Assembly: GCF_030687395.1 (NCBI RefSeq)
Contig: NZ_CP117430.1
Span: 1,674,001-1,738,000, forward strand
Length of the DNA stretch: 64,000 nucleotides
Source: Pseudomonas wuhanensis
Lineage (GTDB): Bacteria > Pseudomonadota > Gammaproteobacteria > Pseudomonadales > Pseudomonadaceae
Reading direction: 5' to 3'
In this document: positions 16,062-26,611 of the stretch, in pieces
How positions within the stretch are numbered: the first letter of the stretch is position 1
Layout: every line of letters starts with the position of its first letter
The notes under the pieces: generated by a model
The model's database searches: none
Told to the model about the DNA's origin: nothing
The model's input: only the letters and a program-made list of their open reading frames with translations
Position numbers and translations under genes: made by a program

Positions 16062-18221
16062 CTAAACCGTCGCAGAGCCAACGCGGCCCTTGCGCAATGC
16101 ATCGATGACCGCTTCTTTGGGGCCGTCGGCGACGATCCGGCCGTTGTCCAGCACCACCAACCGGTCCACCAGGCTGAGCATCGAGGTGCGGTGAGTGACC
16201 AGCAGCAGGGTTTTGCCCTGAATCCAGCCGTGAAGTTTCTGTCGCAGGACGTCTTCGCTGCTGTTGTCCATGGCGCTGGTGGGTTCATCGAGCAGCATGA
16301 TCGGCGGGTCGAGCAACAAGGCCCGCGCCAACAATACCGCTTGCCGTTGCCCGCCCGACAGCAGCTGACCGCGTTCGCCCACCGGCCGGTCGAAGCCCTG
16401 GGGATGTTGGCGAGCCAGTTCGGTGACGCCGGTCAGTTCGGCGACTTCAAGCATCCGCGCATCGCTGATGTAACGGGCACCGAGGGTCAGGTTGTCGCGC
16501 AGGCTGCCGGCCAGCAGCGGCAGGTCGTGGGCGACGTAGCCGATCTGTTGACGCAGGTCGGCGACGTCCAGTTGCCGCAGGTCCAGGCCATCGAGCAGCA
16601 ACTGGCCTTCTTCCGGCGCATAGAACCCCATCACCAGTCGCGCCAATGTGCTTTTACCCGAACCGCTGCGGCCGATGATGCCGATCCGTTCGCCGGGTTT
16701 CATGCTGAAGCTGACATTGGCCAGGGCCGGGGCGTTCTGGCCGTTGTAGTGGAACGTCACGCCGCTGACAGCCAGTGCGCCTTGCAGTTGCGTGCGCTCC
16801 AATGGCCGCTGTTTGGCGTCACGTTCTTGCGGCAACGACATCAGCGCATCGGTGCTTTTCATGGTCAGTTGTGCTTGCTGATAACGGGTGATCAGCCCGG
16901 CGATCTGCCCCAGCGGCGCGAGCACGCGGCTGCCAAGCATGTAGGTCGCCACCAGCGCACCGACGCTGAGGTTGCCGGCGATGATGCTGTAGACCCCGGC
17001 GACGATGGTCGCCATGCCGGAGAATTGCTGAATGAACAGCGTGCCGTTGGTGGCCAGCGCCGAGAGGTTGCGCGCATGGCTGTCGAGGCGGGTGAGGGCG
17101 CCGTGGGTGCTTTCCCATGTGTGCTGGCGTTCGCTTTCGGCGCTGCACGCCTTGAGGGTTTCCAGGCCGCCGAGGGTTTCGATCAGCAGGGCCTGGCGTT
17201 CGGCGCCCAGGCTCAGACTCTTCTGCACGGTGTCGCGCAGACGTGCCTGAATCACCATGGCAAAGATGATTGTGATGGGGAAGGCCAACAGCGGAATCAC
17301 CACCAGCCAGCCACCGAGCAGGCCGATCACCACCAGCATCAACACCGCGAAGGGCAGGTCGATCAGGCTGGTCAGCGTGACGGCGGTGAGAAATTCCCGC
17401 AGACCCTGAAAGTCATGAATGCTCTGGGCGAAACCACCGATGGTCGCTGGTCGCGCTTTCATCGCCATGCCGGTGATGCGTTCGAACAAGGTCGCCGAAA
17501 GAATCACGTCGGTTTTCTTCCCGGCGGTGTCCAGCAAGTGCGCGCGAACCACCCGCAGCACCAGTTCGAACCCGGTGCCGATCAGCAAGCCGATCGACAG
17601 CACCCACAACGTTGAAGTGGCCTGGTTCGGCACCACCCGGTCGTAGGTCTGCATCACGAACAGCGGCACCATCAGCCCCAACAGGTTGATCAGGAAACTC
17701 GCCAGAATCGCATCGCTGTACAGCCACTTCGACAACTTCAACGTGTCGCGAAACCACGCTTCCACTCGCGGCACCAGCGGCGCGCGCAAGTCTTCGAGTT
17801 CATGCCGCGGCCGGGCGAACAAGGCCTGGCCGCTGTAGTTGGCGGTCAGCTCGTCCGTGCTGACCCATTGTTCTCCGCCGTCGGCTTCGCTCGGCAGGAT
17901 CAACGCCTGACCGTCATCGCCGAAGCGACGCAAGATAGCGCAGCGGCCATGGTTGAGGATCAGCATCACAGGCAGGTTGAGCGCGGAAATATCCCCCAGT
18001 TCACGGCGCAACACACGCGCCTGCAAACTGGCCCGGGCCGCTGCGCGCGGCAGCAGGTCCAGGCTCAAGCGTTGGTGTGCCAATGGCAGCCCGGCACTCA
18101 GGCTGGCGCGACTGACCGTCGCGCCATGAAGTTTGCAGAGGATCAACAGACCGTCCAGAAGCGGGTCATCGAAGCTCAGGCGCGGATCGACACCCGTGTT
18201 GCCGGTTTCCATGCTGGTCAC
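16062..18221 (-). CDS. Type I secretion ABC transporter (LapB/MapB type)
   Basis: A 719-residue inner-membrane permease-ATPase. It has an N-terminal C39-peptidase-like domain without the catalytic cysteine, as usual for RTX adhesin exporters, then six transmembrane helices, and an ATPase domain with Walker A GRSGSGKST, signature LLSGGQRQA and Walker B PIMLLDEPTSAMD. It would export the divergent RTX adhesin through the HlyD and TolC partners. The start is GTG 18221 with GGGAG 8 bases upstream; ATG 18212 is an alternative. It lies 33 bases after the TolC gene stop. Confidence 0.9.
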   Translation of the reverse strand: MTSMETGNTGVDPRLSFDDPLLDGLLILCKLHGATVSRASLSAGLPLAHQRLSLDLLPRAAARASLQARVLRRELGDISALNLPVMLILNHGRCAILRRFGDDGQALILPSEADGGEQWVSTDELTANYSGQALFARPRHELEDLRAPLVPRVEAWFRDTLKLSKWLYSDAILASFLINLLGLMVPLFVMQTYDRVVPNQATSTLWVLSIGLLIGTGFELVLRVVRAHLLDTAGKKTDVILSATLFERITGMAMKARPATIGGFAQSIHDFQGLREFLTAVTLTSLIDLPFAVLMLVVIGLLGGWLVVIPLLAFPITIIFAMVIQARLRDTVQKSLSLGAERQALLIETLGGLETLKACSAESERQHTWESTHGALTRLDSHARNLSALATNGTLFIQQFSGMATIVAGVYSIIAGNLSVGALVATYMLGSRVLAPLGQIAGLITRYQQAQLTMKSTDALMSLPQERDAKQRPLERTQLQGALAVSGVTFHYNGQNAPALANVSFSMKPGERIGIIGRSGSGKSTLARLVMGFYAPEEGQLLLDGLDLRQLDVADLRQQIGYVAHDLPLLAGSLRDNLTLGARYISDARMLEVAELTGVTELARQHPQGFDRPVGERGQLLSGGQRQAVLLARALLLDPPIMLLDEPTSAMDNSSEDVLRQKLHGWIQGKTLLLVTHRTSMLSLVDRLVVLDNGRIVADGPKEAVIDALRKGRVGSATV

Positions 18222-18254
18222 ATTGATCGCTCCCTTTGCGCTACTTCATATGAG

Positions 18255-19613
18255 CTACTTCAGTTCAGGCAAACGCGCTTCGTTTTTCACTTCGGTGGAG
18301 GCGATCGCATCGGCGGGCAGCACCACCCGTTGTTTGCTCAGCAACTGACCCATGTTCGCCAGCACGCGGTACATCGAAAACTCCTCGGTGTAGCGCACTT
18401 CGGTGTAGCGGCGGTTGGCGTTGTAGAGCTCGTTTTCACTGTCGAGCAAGTCGAGCAGGGTCCGTTGGCCAAGACCGAACTGATCCTGATACGCAGCGCG
18501 CACACGGGTGGTGGTCTCGGCGTATTCACGGGCGGTCGGGGTTTGTTTCTTGGCGTTGAGCATGGCGTTCCAGGCCAGGTGGATGTTCTCATTGAGTTGG
18601 CGCAGGGCGTTGTTGCGGATGTCCAGCGCCTGGTTGATCTGGTGCGCATTGGAGGCCAGCCGGGCCTTGTCGCTGCCGCCACGGAACAGGTTGTAGTTCA
18701 TCACCACACCCACTCGCCATTCGTTGTCGTGGCCTTCGTCGCCCTGAATATTGTTATTCGCGCCCACCGCCGCTTCAGCGTCAAAACGCGGGTAGAACGG
18801 CGACTTGGAGACTTCGTACTGGCTCTCGGCCGATTGCACATCGGCCTGGGCGGATTTCAGGTACGGGTTGTTTTCCACCATGCTCTGCTGGGCTTCCGGC
18901 AGGGTGGCGGGCAATTCGCCGCGAGTCGATGGCGGCGCTTCGAGTTCATCGGGCATGCGCCCCACGACGCTGTAGAAGTTCGTCTCGGCATCGGCCAGAT
19001 CGACTTCGGCGGTGTCGAGGTTGTTTTGCGCCAGCGCCCGGCGAGCGGTGGACTGATCGGAGTCGGCGTTGCTGCCGACCCCACGCTGGGTGCGCAGGCC
19101 GATCTGATCGTTGACACGCATGTGCGCTTGCAGGTTGTTCTTGGCCAGGGTCACCAGTTCGCGACGCTTGAGCACTTCGAGGTACACCTCGACGGTGCGC
19201 AGGGCCAGATCCTGGGCGGTGCCCTGAGCGTAATAGGCTCGCGAGTTGGCCACGCCTTTGGTGCGCGCGACCTCGTTGGAGGTGTTGAAACCGTCGAACA
19301 GCATCTGCCGCAGGCGCAGTTCCGATTGGGTGTAGGTGAGGATTTCGGTGTGGTGATTGCCCTGCGCCCGAGTGGTGGTGTTATCGCTGTACCCGCGCCC
19401 GTAGCCGGCGTTCAAATCCACCGATGGATAAAAGCCCCCTTTGGCGACTTTAATCTGCTCGTCGGCCGAGAGCCGGGCATCGACCCGCGACGACAGTTCC
19501 GGGTGGGTCGCAATGGTGCTCTGGATCGCCTCGGTCAATGACATCGCCTGAGCCTGAGAAGTGCAGGCCATGGCCAGCAAAATCGCGCTGCAGAGGGGGG
19601 TTAAAACGCGCAT
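18255..19613 (-). CDS. TolC-family outer-membrane channel of the T1SS
   Basis: A 452-residue outer-membrane efflux protein (LapE/MapE role). A signal peptide is clear (LCSAILLAMACTSQAQA), followed by two repeated coiled-coil/barrel halves; SLTEAIQSTIATHPEL and GLGQRTLLDLLDSENELYNA are typical TolC segments. It is first in a three-gene operon with the ABC and HlyD genes, and divergent from the adhesin across a 589-base region. Confidence 0.88.
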   Translation of the reverse strand: MRVLTPLCSAILLAMACTSQAQAMSLTEAIQSTIATHPELSSRVDARLSADEQIKVAKGGFYPSVDLNAGYGRGYSDNTTTRAQGNHHTEILTYTQSELRLRQMLFDGFNTSNEVARTKGVANSRAYYAQGTAQDLALRTVEVYLEVLKRRELVTLAKNNLQAHMRVNDQIGLRTQRGVGSNADSDQSTARRALAQNNLDTAEVDLADAETNFYSVVGRMPDELEAPPSTRGELPATLPEAQQSMVENNPYLKSAQADVQSAESQYEVSKSPFYPRFDAEAAVGANNNIQGDEGHDNEWRVGVVMNYNLFRGGSDKARLASNAHQINQALDIRNNALRQLNENIHLAWNAMLNAKKQTPTAREYAETTTRVRAAYQDQFGLGQRTLLDLLDSENELYNANRRYTEVRYTEEFSMYRVLANMGQLLSKQRVVLPADAIASTEVKNEARLPELK

Positions 19614-20202
19614 GGATGCCTCTCCCTGATTCCTGATGGTGCTTAGTGAGTTGCCAAATATTTGACGTTATTTTTAAGTGAAACCGTCTCACGCTTGTTA
19701 CAACAGAGCTAAGAACATCCTGAAGAGAAGCTAAGAAGGATTTCTCATAAGACATATGCCGAAAAAAACTTATGCGCTCTGAAAAATCCAGCACATTGTT
19801 CAATGCGAAAGCCTTGTTTTTATGAGCTCTCAGAGCATCGACGGGCTTTATAAAAGTTCCATTCACTTTTCGACACAGGGCGAAGAAGTGCTGGAGGGGA
19901 GGGAAGCGAGACGGTTTTAAAGTGACAGTTTTTTGTCGCTCGAGTGATTCAAAACCGTTACGCATCGTTCGCAGGCCGGTTATTTGGAAGTGGGCCCCGA
20001 TGCCATTGATTGCAGAGGGTTTTATCCCGATCCAGAAATCTCCCTCGCGAGTGACATGCCTGGCGAGAGCGTCGGGAGGCAGCGGTTTACGTCAGGTAAA
20101 CGCTTTCTCGGTAAACAATCCGCCTAGGCAACCTGCCTGAACCATGAGCACGTCTTCGCGCAAACAGGATGCCGACAGCAGTTGGCAGCGGAGGAAATGC
20201 AC
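19614..20202. other. Divergent regulatory region of adhesin and T1SS
   Basis: About 590 bases without a supported gene between the TolC start and the adhesin start. It is clearly more AT-rich (19650-19930) than its flanks, as expected for a regulated promoter. In related adhesin loci FleQ and c-di-GMP act at such places, but I cannot identify a FleQ site by eye. Short open frames on both strands lack ribosome binding sites and are not called. Confidence 0.45.
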
Positions 20203-23200
20203 ATGGCAACGCTCATCGGTATCGTCAGTAAGGTCATCGGTCAGGTGTACGCAGTGGCGGGTGATGGCACCCGACGCACTCTGGTCGAGGGCGATCGGCT
20301 GTTTGCCGGCGAGCAACTGGTCACCGGGGCCGAAGGCGCGGTGGCGGTGCATCTGCAAAACGGCCAGGAGCTGACCCTGGGGCGTGATAGCAGCCTGCAG
20401 ATGACGAGCCAATTACTGGCGCATCAGGTCCCGCACGTGGAGGCCGCCGATGCGGTGACGCCGAGCCAGGCGCAACTGACCGATGTCGAGCAACTGCAAA
20501 AAGCCATTGCCGCCGGCGCCGACCCGACCCAGACCGGTGAAGCCACCGCCGCCGGGCCGGGCGCAACGGGCGCGCCGGGTGGATTGGGCGGCGGTCATAG
20601 TTTTGTGTTGCTGGAGGAAGTGGGGGGCCGGGTCGACCCCACGATTGGTTTCCCCACCGCGGGCTTCAACGGTATTCCCGAATTCCTCCTGGAACGCCGG
20701 GACCCGGACAACGGCGACAACGGTGCAGGTGGCGCGGGGGGGACAGGCGCGCCGAATAACCCGGTCACCCTCATTGGCCTGTCGGTGGCGGGAGGCGAAC
20801 TGACCCTCAATGAAGCCCACCTGGCGGACGGTTCGGCCAGCAACCCCGGAGCGCTGATTCAAAACGGCACCTTCACAGTCATTGCGGCTGACGGGCTGAA
20901 CAGTCTGAGCATCGGCGGGATCAACGTGATCAGTGGCGGTGTGGCTGTCGGTTTCCCGCAGTCGATCACCACTCAACTGGGCAACACCCTGACGATCACC
21001 GGCTACAACCCGGCCACCGGCGTGGTGAGTTACAGCTACACCCTGGTCGGCAACGAAATCCACGCGGCTGGTGACGGTGCCAACAACCTCAGCGAACAGT
21101 TCACCGTGGTCGCGAGTGACAGCAACGGCGATACCGCCACCGGTTCGCTGGACGTCAACATCACCGACGATGTGCCCAAAGCCATCGGCGACACCAACGC
21201 CAATACCGGCTCGGAAACCCTGCTGACCCTGACCGGCAGCGTGCTGCCCAATGACCTCCAGGGCGCCGACCGCATTGCCACCGGCCCCGACAGCGGGCCG
21301 ATCATCGGCGGCACGTTCAACGGGACTTACGGCACACTGGTGCTCAACGCCAATGGCACGTACACCTACACCCTGAACACCAGCGACGCCGACTTCAAAG
21401 CCCTGAACGGTGGTGGCAACGCTACCGAGAGTTTCGTCTACACCCTCACCGATTCCGATGGCGATACCAGCACCGCGACGCTGGTGCTGAATATCCAGAA
21501 CAGCGATGACCCAGTGACCCTCGATGGTCTGAATGTCGAAGGCGGGGAGCTGACGGTTTATGAGAAAAACCTCAGCGACGGCACCAGCCCCAACACACCG
21601 GCCTTGACCCAGAGCGGCACCTTCACTGTCACCGCCCTCGACGGTTTGCAAACCCTGACCGTGGGCGGCATCGCGGTGGTCACCAGCGGTGTGGCCGCGG
21701 GCTTCCCGCAATCGATTGTCACTGCGCTCGGCAATACGCTGACCATCACCGGTTTCAACAGCACGACCGGCGTGGTCAGCTACAGCTACACCCTGACGGA
21801 TAATGAAACTCACCCGAACGCCAACGGCGCCAACAGCATCACCGAGAACCTCAATGTCGTCGCCACCGACGTCGACGGCAGCACGGCATTGGGTCAGATC
21901 AACGTCAACATCGTCGATGACTTGCCCACAGCCCATCCTGATCTCGCCACGATAGCCGAGGGCGCAACGGCCTCGGGCAACGTGCTGAACAATGACGTGG
22001 GTGGCGCCGACGGCCCGGCGCTCAGTGGCGCGGTGGTCGGCGTGCGCGCCGGCAGTGACACGTCGACTTCAGCCATCGGCGGCTTGAATACGCAAATCAA
22101 CGGCACCTACGGCTACCTGACTCTGGATGCCAACGGTAACGCCGTGTACCACAGCAATCCGAACTCGGTCAGCGCACCGGGCGCCACGGACGTGTTCACC
22201 TACACCGTGCGTGATGCCGATGGCGATGAAAGCACCACGACCATCACCGTCAACGTGGCCGACTGCACCCTTGTAGCGGCCAGCGATAGCGACGTGACGG
22301 TTCACGAAAAAGCCCTGGATTTGACCAAGGACGGCCAGGACCTGGCAGTGGGCACAGTCACCGGCAGCGAGCCTGGTAACCCAGGTGAAACCGCCTCCGG
22401 AACGTTGGTCGGCTCGGTCACCGGCACCACGGGCGCGATCACTTACACCCTGGTCGGCAGCGCCACCGGAACCTACGGGCAGATCCTGCTCAACCCCGAC
22501 GGTTCCTACACCTACACCCTGACTTCCGCGCCAGCGACCACGCCCAGCGCGAACAACGGGCCGAACACCCTGAGCGAAAGTTTCACCTATCAAGCGACCG
22601 ATCCCTTGGGCAACAGCGTCACCAGTACCATCGTGATCAACATCGTCGATGACGTCCCCATTGCTCACGCCGATGCCGTCTCGGTGGTGGAGGGCGGTAC
22701 GGTCAGCGGGAATGTGTTGGGCAATGATGTGCTGGGTGCTGACGGCCCTGCGTCGGGTGGTGCAGTGGTCGGCGTGCGCGCCGGCAGCGACACTTCGACT
22801 TCAGCCATTGGCGGCCTGAACACGCAAATCAACGGTACCTACGGCTACCTGACTCTGGATGCCAACGGCAACGCCGTGTACCACAGCAATCCGAACTCGG
22901 TCAGCGCGCCGGGCGCCACGGACGTGTTCACCTACACCGTGCGTGATGCCGATGGCGATGAAAGCACCACGACCATTACCATCGACGTGGCCAACTGCTC
23001 CCTCGTCGTGGCTCCCGATACCGACGTGACGGTTCAGGAAAAAGCCCTGGATTTGACCAAGGATGGACAGGACCTGGCGGCGGGTACGGTTACCGGCAGT
23101 GAGCCTGGCAATACCGGCGAAACTGCCAGCGGCACCTTGGTCGGTTCCGTCACCGGCGCCACTGGCGTGATCACTTACACGTTGGTCGGTAGCACCACCG

Positions 23201-26200
23201 GGACCTATGGGCAAATCCTGCTCAACCCGGATGGCAGTTACACCTACACCCTGACGTCCGCACCAGCGACCACGCCCCATGCCAACGACGGACCGAACAC
23301 CCTGAGCGAAAGTTTCACCTATCAGGCCACCGATTCTCTAGGCAACAGCGTCACCAGTACCATCGTGATCAACATCGTCGATGACGTGCCGACTGCTTAC
23401 TGCGATTCAGTCGCGGTGGTGGAGGGCGGGACAGTCAGCGGTAATGTACTGGACAACGATGTGCTCGGTGCTGACGGCCCCGCATTGGGAGGTGCGGTGG
23501 TCGGCGTGCGCGCCGGCAGCGACACCTCGACCTCGGCCATCGGCGGTTTGAACACGCAAATCAACGGCACCTACGGCTACCTGACGCTGGATGCCAACGG
23601 CAACGCCGTGTACCACAGCAACCCGAACTCGGTCGGCGAGCCGGGCGCCACGGATGTATTCACCTACACTGTGCGCGATGCTGATGGCGATGAAAGCACC
23701 ACGACCCTGACCATCGACGTGTCCAACAACTGCCTCGTAACGGTCACCGATACCGACGTGACCGTCTACGAAAAAGCCCTGGATTTGACTCGGGACGGCC
23801 AGGACCTGGCAGCAGGCACGGTCACTGGCAGCGAGCCGGGCAACACCGGTGAAACCGGCTCCGGGACGCTGGTCGGTGCGGTCACCGGCGCCAGCGGCGC
23901 GATCACCTACACCCTGGTCGGCAGCGCCACCGGAACCTACGGGCAGATCCTGCTCAACCCCGACGGCAGCTACACCTACACCCTGACCTCGGCGCCGAAA
24001 ACTTCGCCCAACGCCAACGACGGCGCGAATACGCTGAACGAAAGCTTCACCTATACCGCCACCGATGCCGTGGGCAACAGCACCACCGGCACCCTTGTGG
24101 TCAGCATCGTCGATGACGTGCCGTCTAACGCCGTCGCCTCGGACCGTTCGGTGCCCGCGGTGCAGATCGACTCCAACCTGCTGCTGGTGATCGACGTGTC
24201 CGGGAGCATGGACGACCCCTCCGGCGTATCGGGCCTGTCGCGGCTGGACCTGGCCAAGCAGGCGATCAGCGCACTGCTCGACAAGTACGACAATCTGGGC
24301 GACGTGAAGGTGCAGATCGTCACCTTCAGCAGCAGCGCCACGGACCAGACGTCGATCTGGGTCGATGTGGCGACGGCCAAGTCGATTATCGCGACGTTGA
24401 CGGCGGACGGCGGGACCAACTACGACGCGGCCGTAGCGACCATGCAAAGTGCGTTCAACACCACGGGCAAACTCATCGGGGCGCAGAACGTCGGCTACTT
24501 CTTCTCCGATGGCAAACCCAACGAAGGCGACATCGGCCCCGCGGACGAGACCGCCCTCAAAGCCTTCCTCGACGCCAATGGCATCAAGAACTACGCCATC
24601 GGCCTGGGCAGCGGTGTCAGTAACGACAGCCTCGATCCAGTGGCCTATGACGGCAGTACGCACACCGACACCAATGCCGTGGTGGTGACCGACCTCAATC
24701 AACTCAACTCGATACTCTCGGGCACCGTGCAAGGCGCGCCGGTTACCGGCTCGCTGCTGGGCGAGGGCGAGGGCGGTACGTTCGGTGCCGATGGTGGCTT
24801 CATTAAAACCATCACCGTCGATGGCACCACTTATACCTATGACCCCAAAGGCAACAGCAACCAGGGTTCGCTGAGCTTCAGCGGCGGCACCAACCACGGC
24901 ACCTTCAACACCGCCAACAACACCTTGAGTATCGCCACCGACAACAGCGGCACGCTGCTGGTGAACCTCGACACCGGCGAGTACACCTACACCTCGCAGA
25001 CAACCACAGCCGTGGCGATCAGCGAAAACATCGGCTTTACCGCCAGCGACAACGACGGCGATCTGGCCAGCTCCACCCTGGTGATCAACGTGATTCCGAA
25101 CACGCCACCGGTGGCGGTCGATGACCACGTCATCACCAACGTGCTGTCGGGCAGCATTGTGCTGCCGGGGGAATTGCTGCTGGCCAACGACACCGACATC
25201 AATGGCGACCCGCTCACCGCATCGCCTACCACCTTCAATACCGGGTGGCTGATCAAGGGCGCGGACTTTACCGGCACCAACCCGAACTTCAGCTTCACCG
25301 GAAATAACGTCCAGGCAGTGACCATCGCCCGCAGTGCATTCGTCGCCAACACCGCAGCCATGACGGCAGTATTGGTGGTCAGCGGAGCACTGGGGTCGGT
25401 CAACGCTAACAATACCAATGATGAGGACCGGATCACCGTCAACCTCAAACAGGGTGAAACCCTCAACCTGGACCACAACCTGGCGGCCGGTCATATCACC
25501 ATGGAGTACTCGGTCAACGGGGGTGCTTATGTTGCTCTCGCTGACGGCCAGACCCTGACCGCCACGGCGGACGGCACGTACCAGATCCACCTCACCAACA
25601 TTGACGACGGTGGTCCGGGCAACAGCGGCAAGGGCGCGGAAAACTACCAGCTGACCATGACCATCAACTACGCCGGAGCCCAAGCCAGCACCCCGGACTT
25701 CCACGGCAGCTACACCGCCAACGACAACCACGGTGGCAGCGACTCGGCCAATGTGACCATCAGCTATCAGGATGGCCATACGCTGACCGGCACTTCCGGC
25801 GACGACGTACTGGTGGCGGGCGCTGGCAACAACGTCATCAATGCCGGCGACGGCAATGATGTGCTCACCGCAGGGTCAGGCAATAACGAAATGCACGGCG
25901 GCGCCGGCAATGACTTGCTGTTCAGCGGAGCGGGCAATGACCTGCTCGACGGCGGCACCGGCAACGACACCGCGAGCTATGCGCACGCCACCGCCGGGGT
26001 CACTGTCGATCTGGGGCTGCTTACCGCGCAGAACACCCTTGGCGCGGGCACCGACACCTTGACCGGCATCGAAAACCTCACCGGCTCAAATTTCAACGAC
26101 AGCCTCATGGGTGACAACAACAGCAACATCATCAACGGCGGTTTGGGTAACGATGTGCTCAACGGCGGGGGCGGTGACGACTTCCTTATCGGTGGCCTGG

Positions 26201-26598
26201 GCAACAACACCCTCACCGGCGGCAGCGGCACCGACACCGACACCTTCCAGTGGCTCAAGGGCAACAGCGGCCACGACGTCATCACCGACTTCACCCCAGG
26301 CACCGACAAACTCGACCTGTCGCAACTGCTGCAAGGCGAAAACGGCACTGCGGCGTCACTGGATGACTACCTGCACTTCACCGTCAGCGGCAGTGGTGCG
26401 TCGGTGATTACCAGCATCGACGTCAGCGCCATGGCCGGCGCCACGCCGAACCAGACCATCGACCTGGCGGGGGTGAACCTGGCCAGCCATTACGGTGTAA
26501 CGCCGGGGGCGGGTGGGGTGATTGCCGGCGGCGCGGATACGGCGACGATCATCAACGGCATGCTCAATGATCATTCGTTGAAGGTGGATACCGTGTGA
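20203..26598 (+). CDS. Giant RTX adhesin, LapA/MapA type, 2131 aa
   Basis: A cell-surface biofilm adhesin. Residues 1-100 form the retention module (MATLIGIVSKVIGQVYAVAG). T115-A-A-G118 matches the LapG cleavage site at almost the LapA position. Two 250-residue units start at residues 188 and 438; three 244-residue repeats cover about 570-1302. A von Willebrand A domain follows, with metal site D1331-V-S1333-G-S1335. RTX nonapeptides (GGAGNDLL, GDGNDVL) lie at about 1865-2000, and a C-terminal type I secretion domain ends the protein. ATG 20203 has GGAGG 8 bases upstream. The T1SS genes are divergent next to it. The dedicated secretion operon and the gbu neighbourhood suggest MapA (P. fluorescens Pf0-1) rather than LapA; lapD and lapG are not in the window. 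Confidence 0.9.
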   Translation: MATLIGIVSKVIGQVYAVAGDGTRRTLVEGDRLFAGEQLVTGAEGAVAVHLQNGQELTLGRDSSLQMTSQLLAHQVPHVEAADAVTPSQAQLTDVEQLQKAIAAGADPTQTGEATAAGPGATGAPGGLGGGHSFVLLEEVGGRVDPTIGFPTAGFNGIPEFLLERRDPDNGDNGAGGAGGTGAPNNPVTLIGLSVAGGELTLNEAHLADGSASNPGALIQNGTFTVIAADGLNSLSIGGINVISGGVAVGFPQSITTQLGNTLTITGYNPATGVVSYSYTLVGNEIHAAGDGANNLSEQFTVVASDSNGDTATGSLDVNITDDVPKAIGDTNANTGSETLLTLTGSVLPNDLQGADRIATGPDSGPIIGGTFNGTYGTLVLNANGTYTYTLNTSDADFKALNGGGNATESFVYTLTDSDGDTSTATLVLNIQNSDDPVTLDGLNVEGGELTVYEKNLSDGTSPNTPALTQSGTFTVTALDGLQTLTVGGIAVVTSGVAAGFPQSIVTALGNTLTITGFNSTTGVVSYSYTLTDNETHPNANGANSITENLNVVATDVDGSTALGQINVNIVDDLPTAHPDLATIAEGATASGNVLNNDVGGADGPALSGAVVGVRAGSDTSTSAIGGLNTQINGTYGYLTLDANGNAVYHSNPNSVSAPGATDVFTYTVRDADGDESTTTITVNVADCTLVAASDSDVTVHEKALDLTKDGQDLAVGTVTGSEPGNPGETASGTLVGSVTGTTGAITYTLVGSATGTYGQILLNPDGSYTYTLTSAPATTPSANNGPNTLSESFTYQATDPLGNSVTSTIVINIVDDVPIAHADAVSVVEGGTVSGNVLGNDVLGADGPASGGAVVGVRAGSDTSTSAIGGLNTQINGTYGYLTLDANGNAVYHSNPNSVSAPGATDVFTYTVRDADGDESTTTITIDVANCSLVVAPDTDVTVQEKALDLTKDGQDLAAGTVTGSEPGNTGETASGTLVGSVTGATGVITYTLVGSTTGTYGQILLNPDGSYTYTLTSAPATTPHANDGPNTLSESFTYQATDSLGNSVTSTIVINIVDDVPTAYCDSVAVVEGGTVSGNVLDNDVLGADGPALGGAVVGVRAGSDTSTSAIGGLNTQINGTYGYLTLDANGNAVYHSNPNSVGEPGATDVFTYTVRDADGDESTTTLTIDVSNNCLVTVTDTDVTVYEKALDLTRDGQDLAAGTVTGSEPGNTGETGSGTLVGAVTGASGAITYTLVGSATGTYGQILLNPDGSYTYTLTSAPKTSPNANDGANTLNESFTYTATDAVGNSTTGTLVVSIVDDVPSNAVASDRSVPAVQIDSNLLLVIDVSGSMDDPSGVSGLSRLDLAKQAISALLDKYDNLGDVKVQIVTFSSSATDQTSIWVDVATAKSIIATLTADGGTNYDAAVATMQSAFNTTGKLIGAQNVGYFFSDGKPNEGDIGPADETALKAFLDANGIKNYAIGLGSGVSNDSLDPVAYDGSTHTDTNAVVVTDLNQLNSILSGTVQGAPVTGSLLGEGEGGTFGADGGFIKTITVDGTTYTYDPKGNSNQGSLSFSGGTNHGTFNTANNTLSIATDNSGTLLVNLDTGEYTYTSQTTTAVAISENIGFTASDNDGDLASSTLVINVIPNTPPVAVDDHVITNVLSGSIVLPGELLLANDTDINGDPLTASPTTFNTGWLIKGADFTGTNPNFSFTGNNVQAVTIARSAFVANTAAMTAVLVVSGALGSVNANNTNDEDRITVNLKQGETLNLDHNLAAGHITMEYSVNGGAYVALADGQTLTATADGTYQIHLTNIDDGGPGNSGKGAENYQLTMTINYAGAQASTPDFHGSYTANDNHGGSDSANVTISYQDGHTLTGTSGDDVLVAGAGNNVINAGDGNDVLTAGSGNNEMHGGAGNDLLFSGAGNDLLDGGTGNDTASYAHATAGVTVDLGLLTAQNTLGAGTDTLTGIENLTGSNFNDSLMGDNNSNIINGGLGNDVLNGGGGDDFLIGGLGNNTLTGGSGTDTDTFQWLKGNSGHDVITDFTPGTDKLDLSQLLQGENGTAASLDDYLHFTVSGSGASVITSIDVSAMAGATPNQTIDLAGVNLASHYGVTPGAGGVIAGGADTATIINGMLNDHSLKVDTV
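21910..24105 (+). repeat. Three tandem 732-bp repeats inside the adhesin
   Basis: The unit opens with ATCGTCGATGAC at 21910, 22642 and 23374, and the same motif returns at 24106; the period is exactly 732 bases (244 codons) each time. Long blocks are nearly identical at DNA level, for example the run coding TYGYLTLDANGNAVYHSNPN in all three. The near-identity points to recent duplication or gene conversion and makes copy number likely to vary between strains and assemblies. Confidence 0.9.
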
Positions 26599-26611
26599 TC
26601 TGAAACGACAA

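Noticed and set aside
14565..17615. Open frame of over 1000 codons on the plus strand
   Set aside because: Antisense to the HlyD and ABC transporter genes, whose motifs are complete; the translation is His/Gln/Arg-rich, typical of shadow frames.
20182..20202. TTG start seven codons upstream of the adhesin ATG
   Set aside because: The ribosome binding site GGAGG at 20190-20194 lies inside it and serves ATG 20203.
20413..21936. Open frame of 507 codons on the minus strand
   Set aside because: Same effect in the first adhesin repeats; repetitive translation with no recognisable family.
23407..25779. Long open frame of 790 codons on the minus strand within the adhesin
   Set aside because: It is antisense to clear RTX/von Willebrand coding sequence. 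High GC and codon bias open the opposite frame, the translation is Val/Gly/Asp-rich without domains, and there is no start site.
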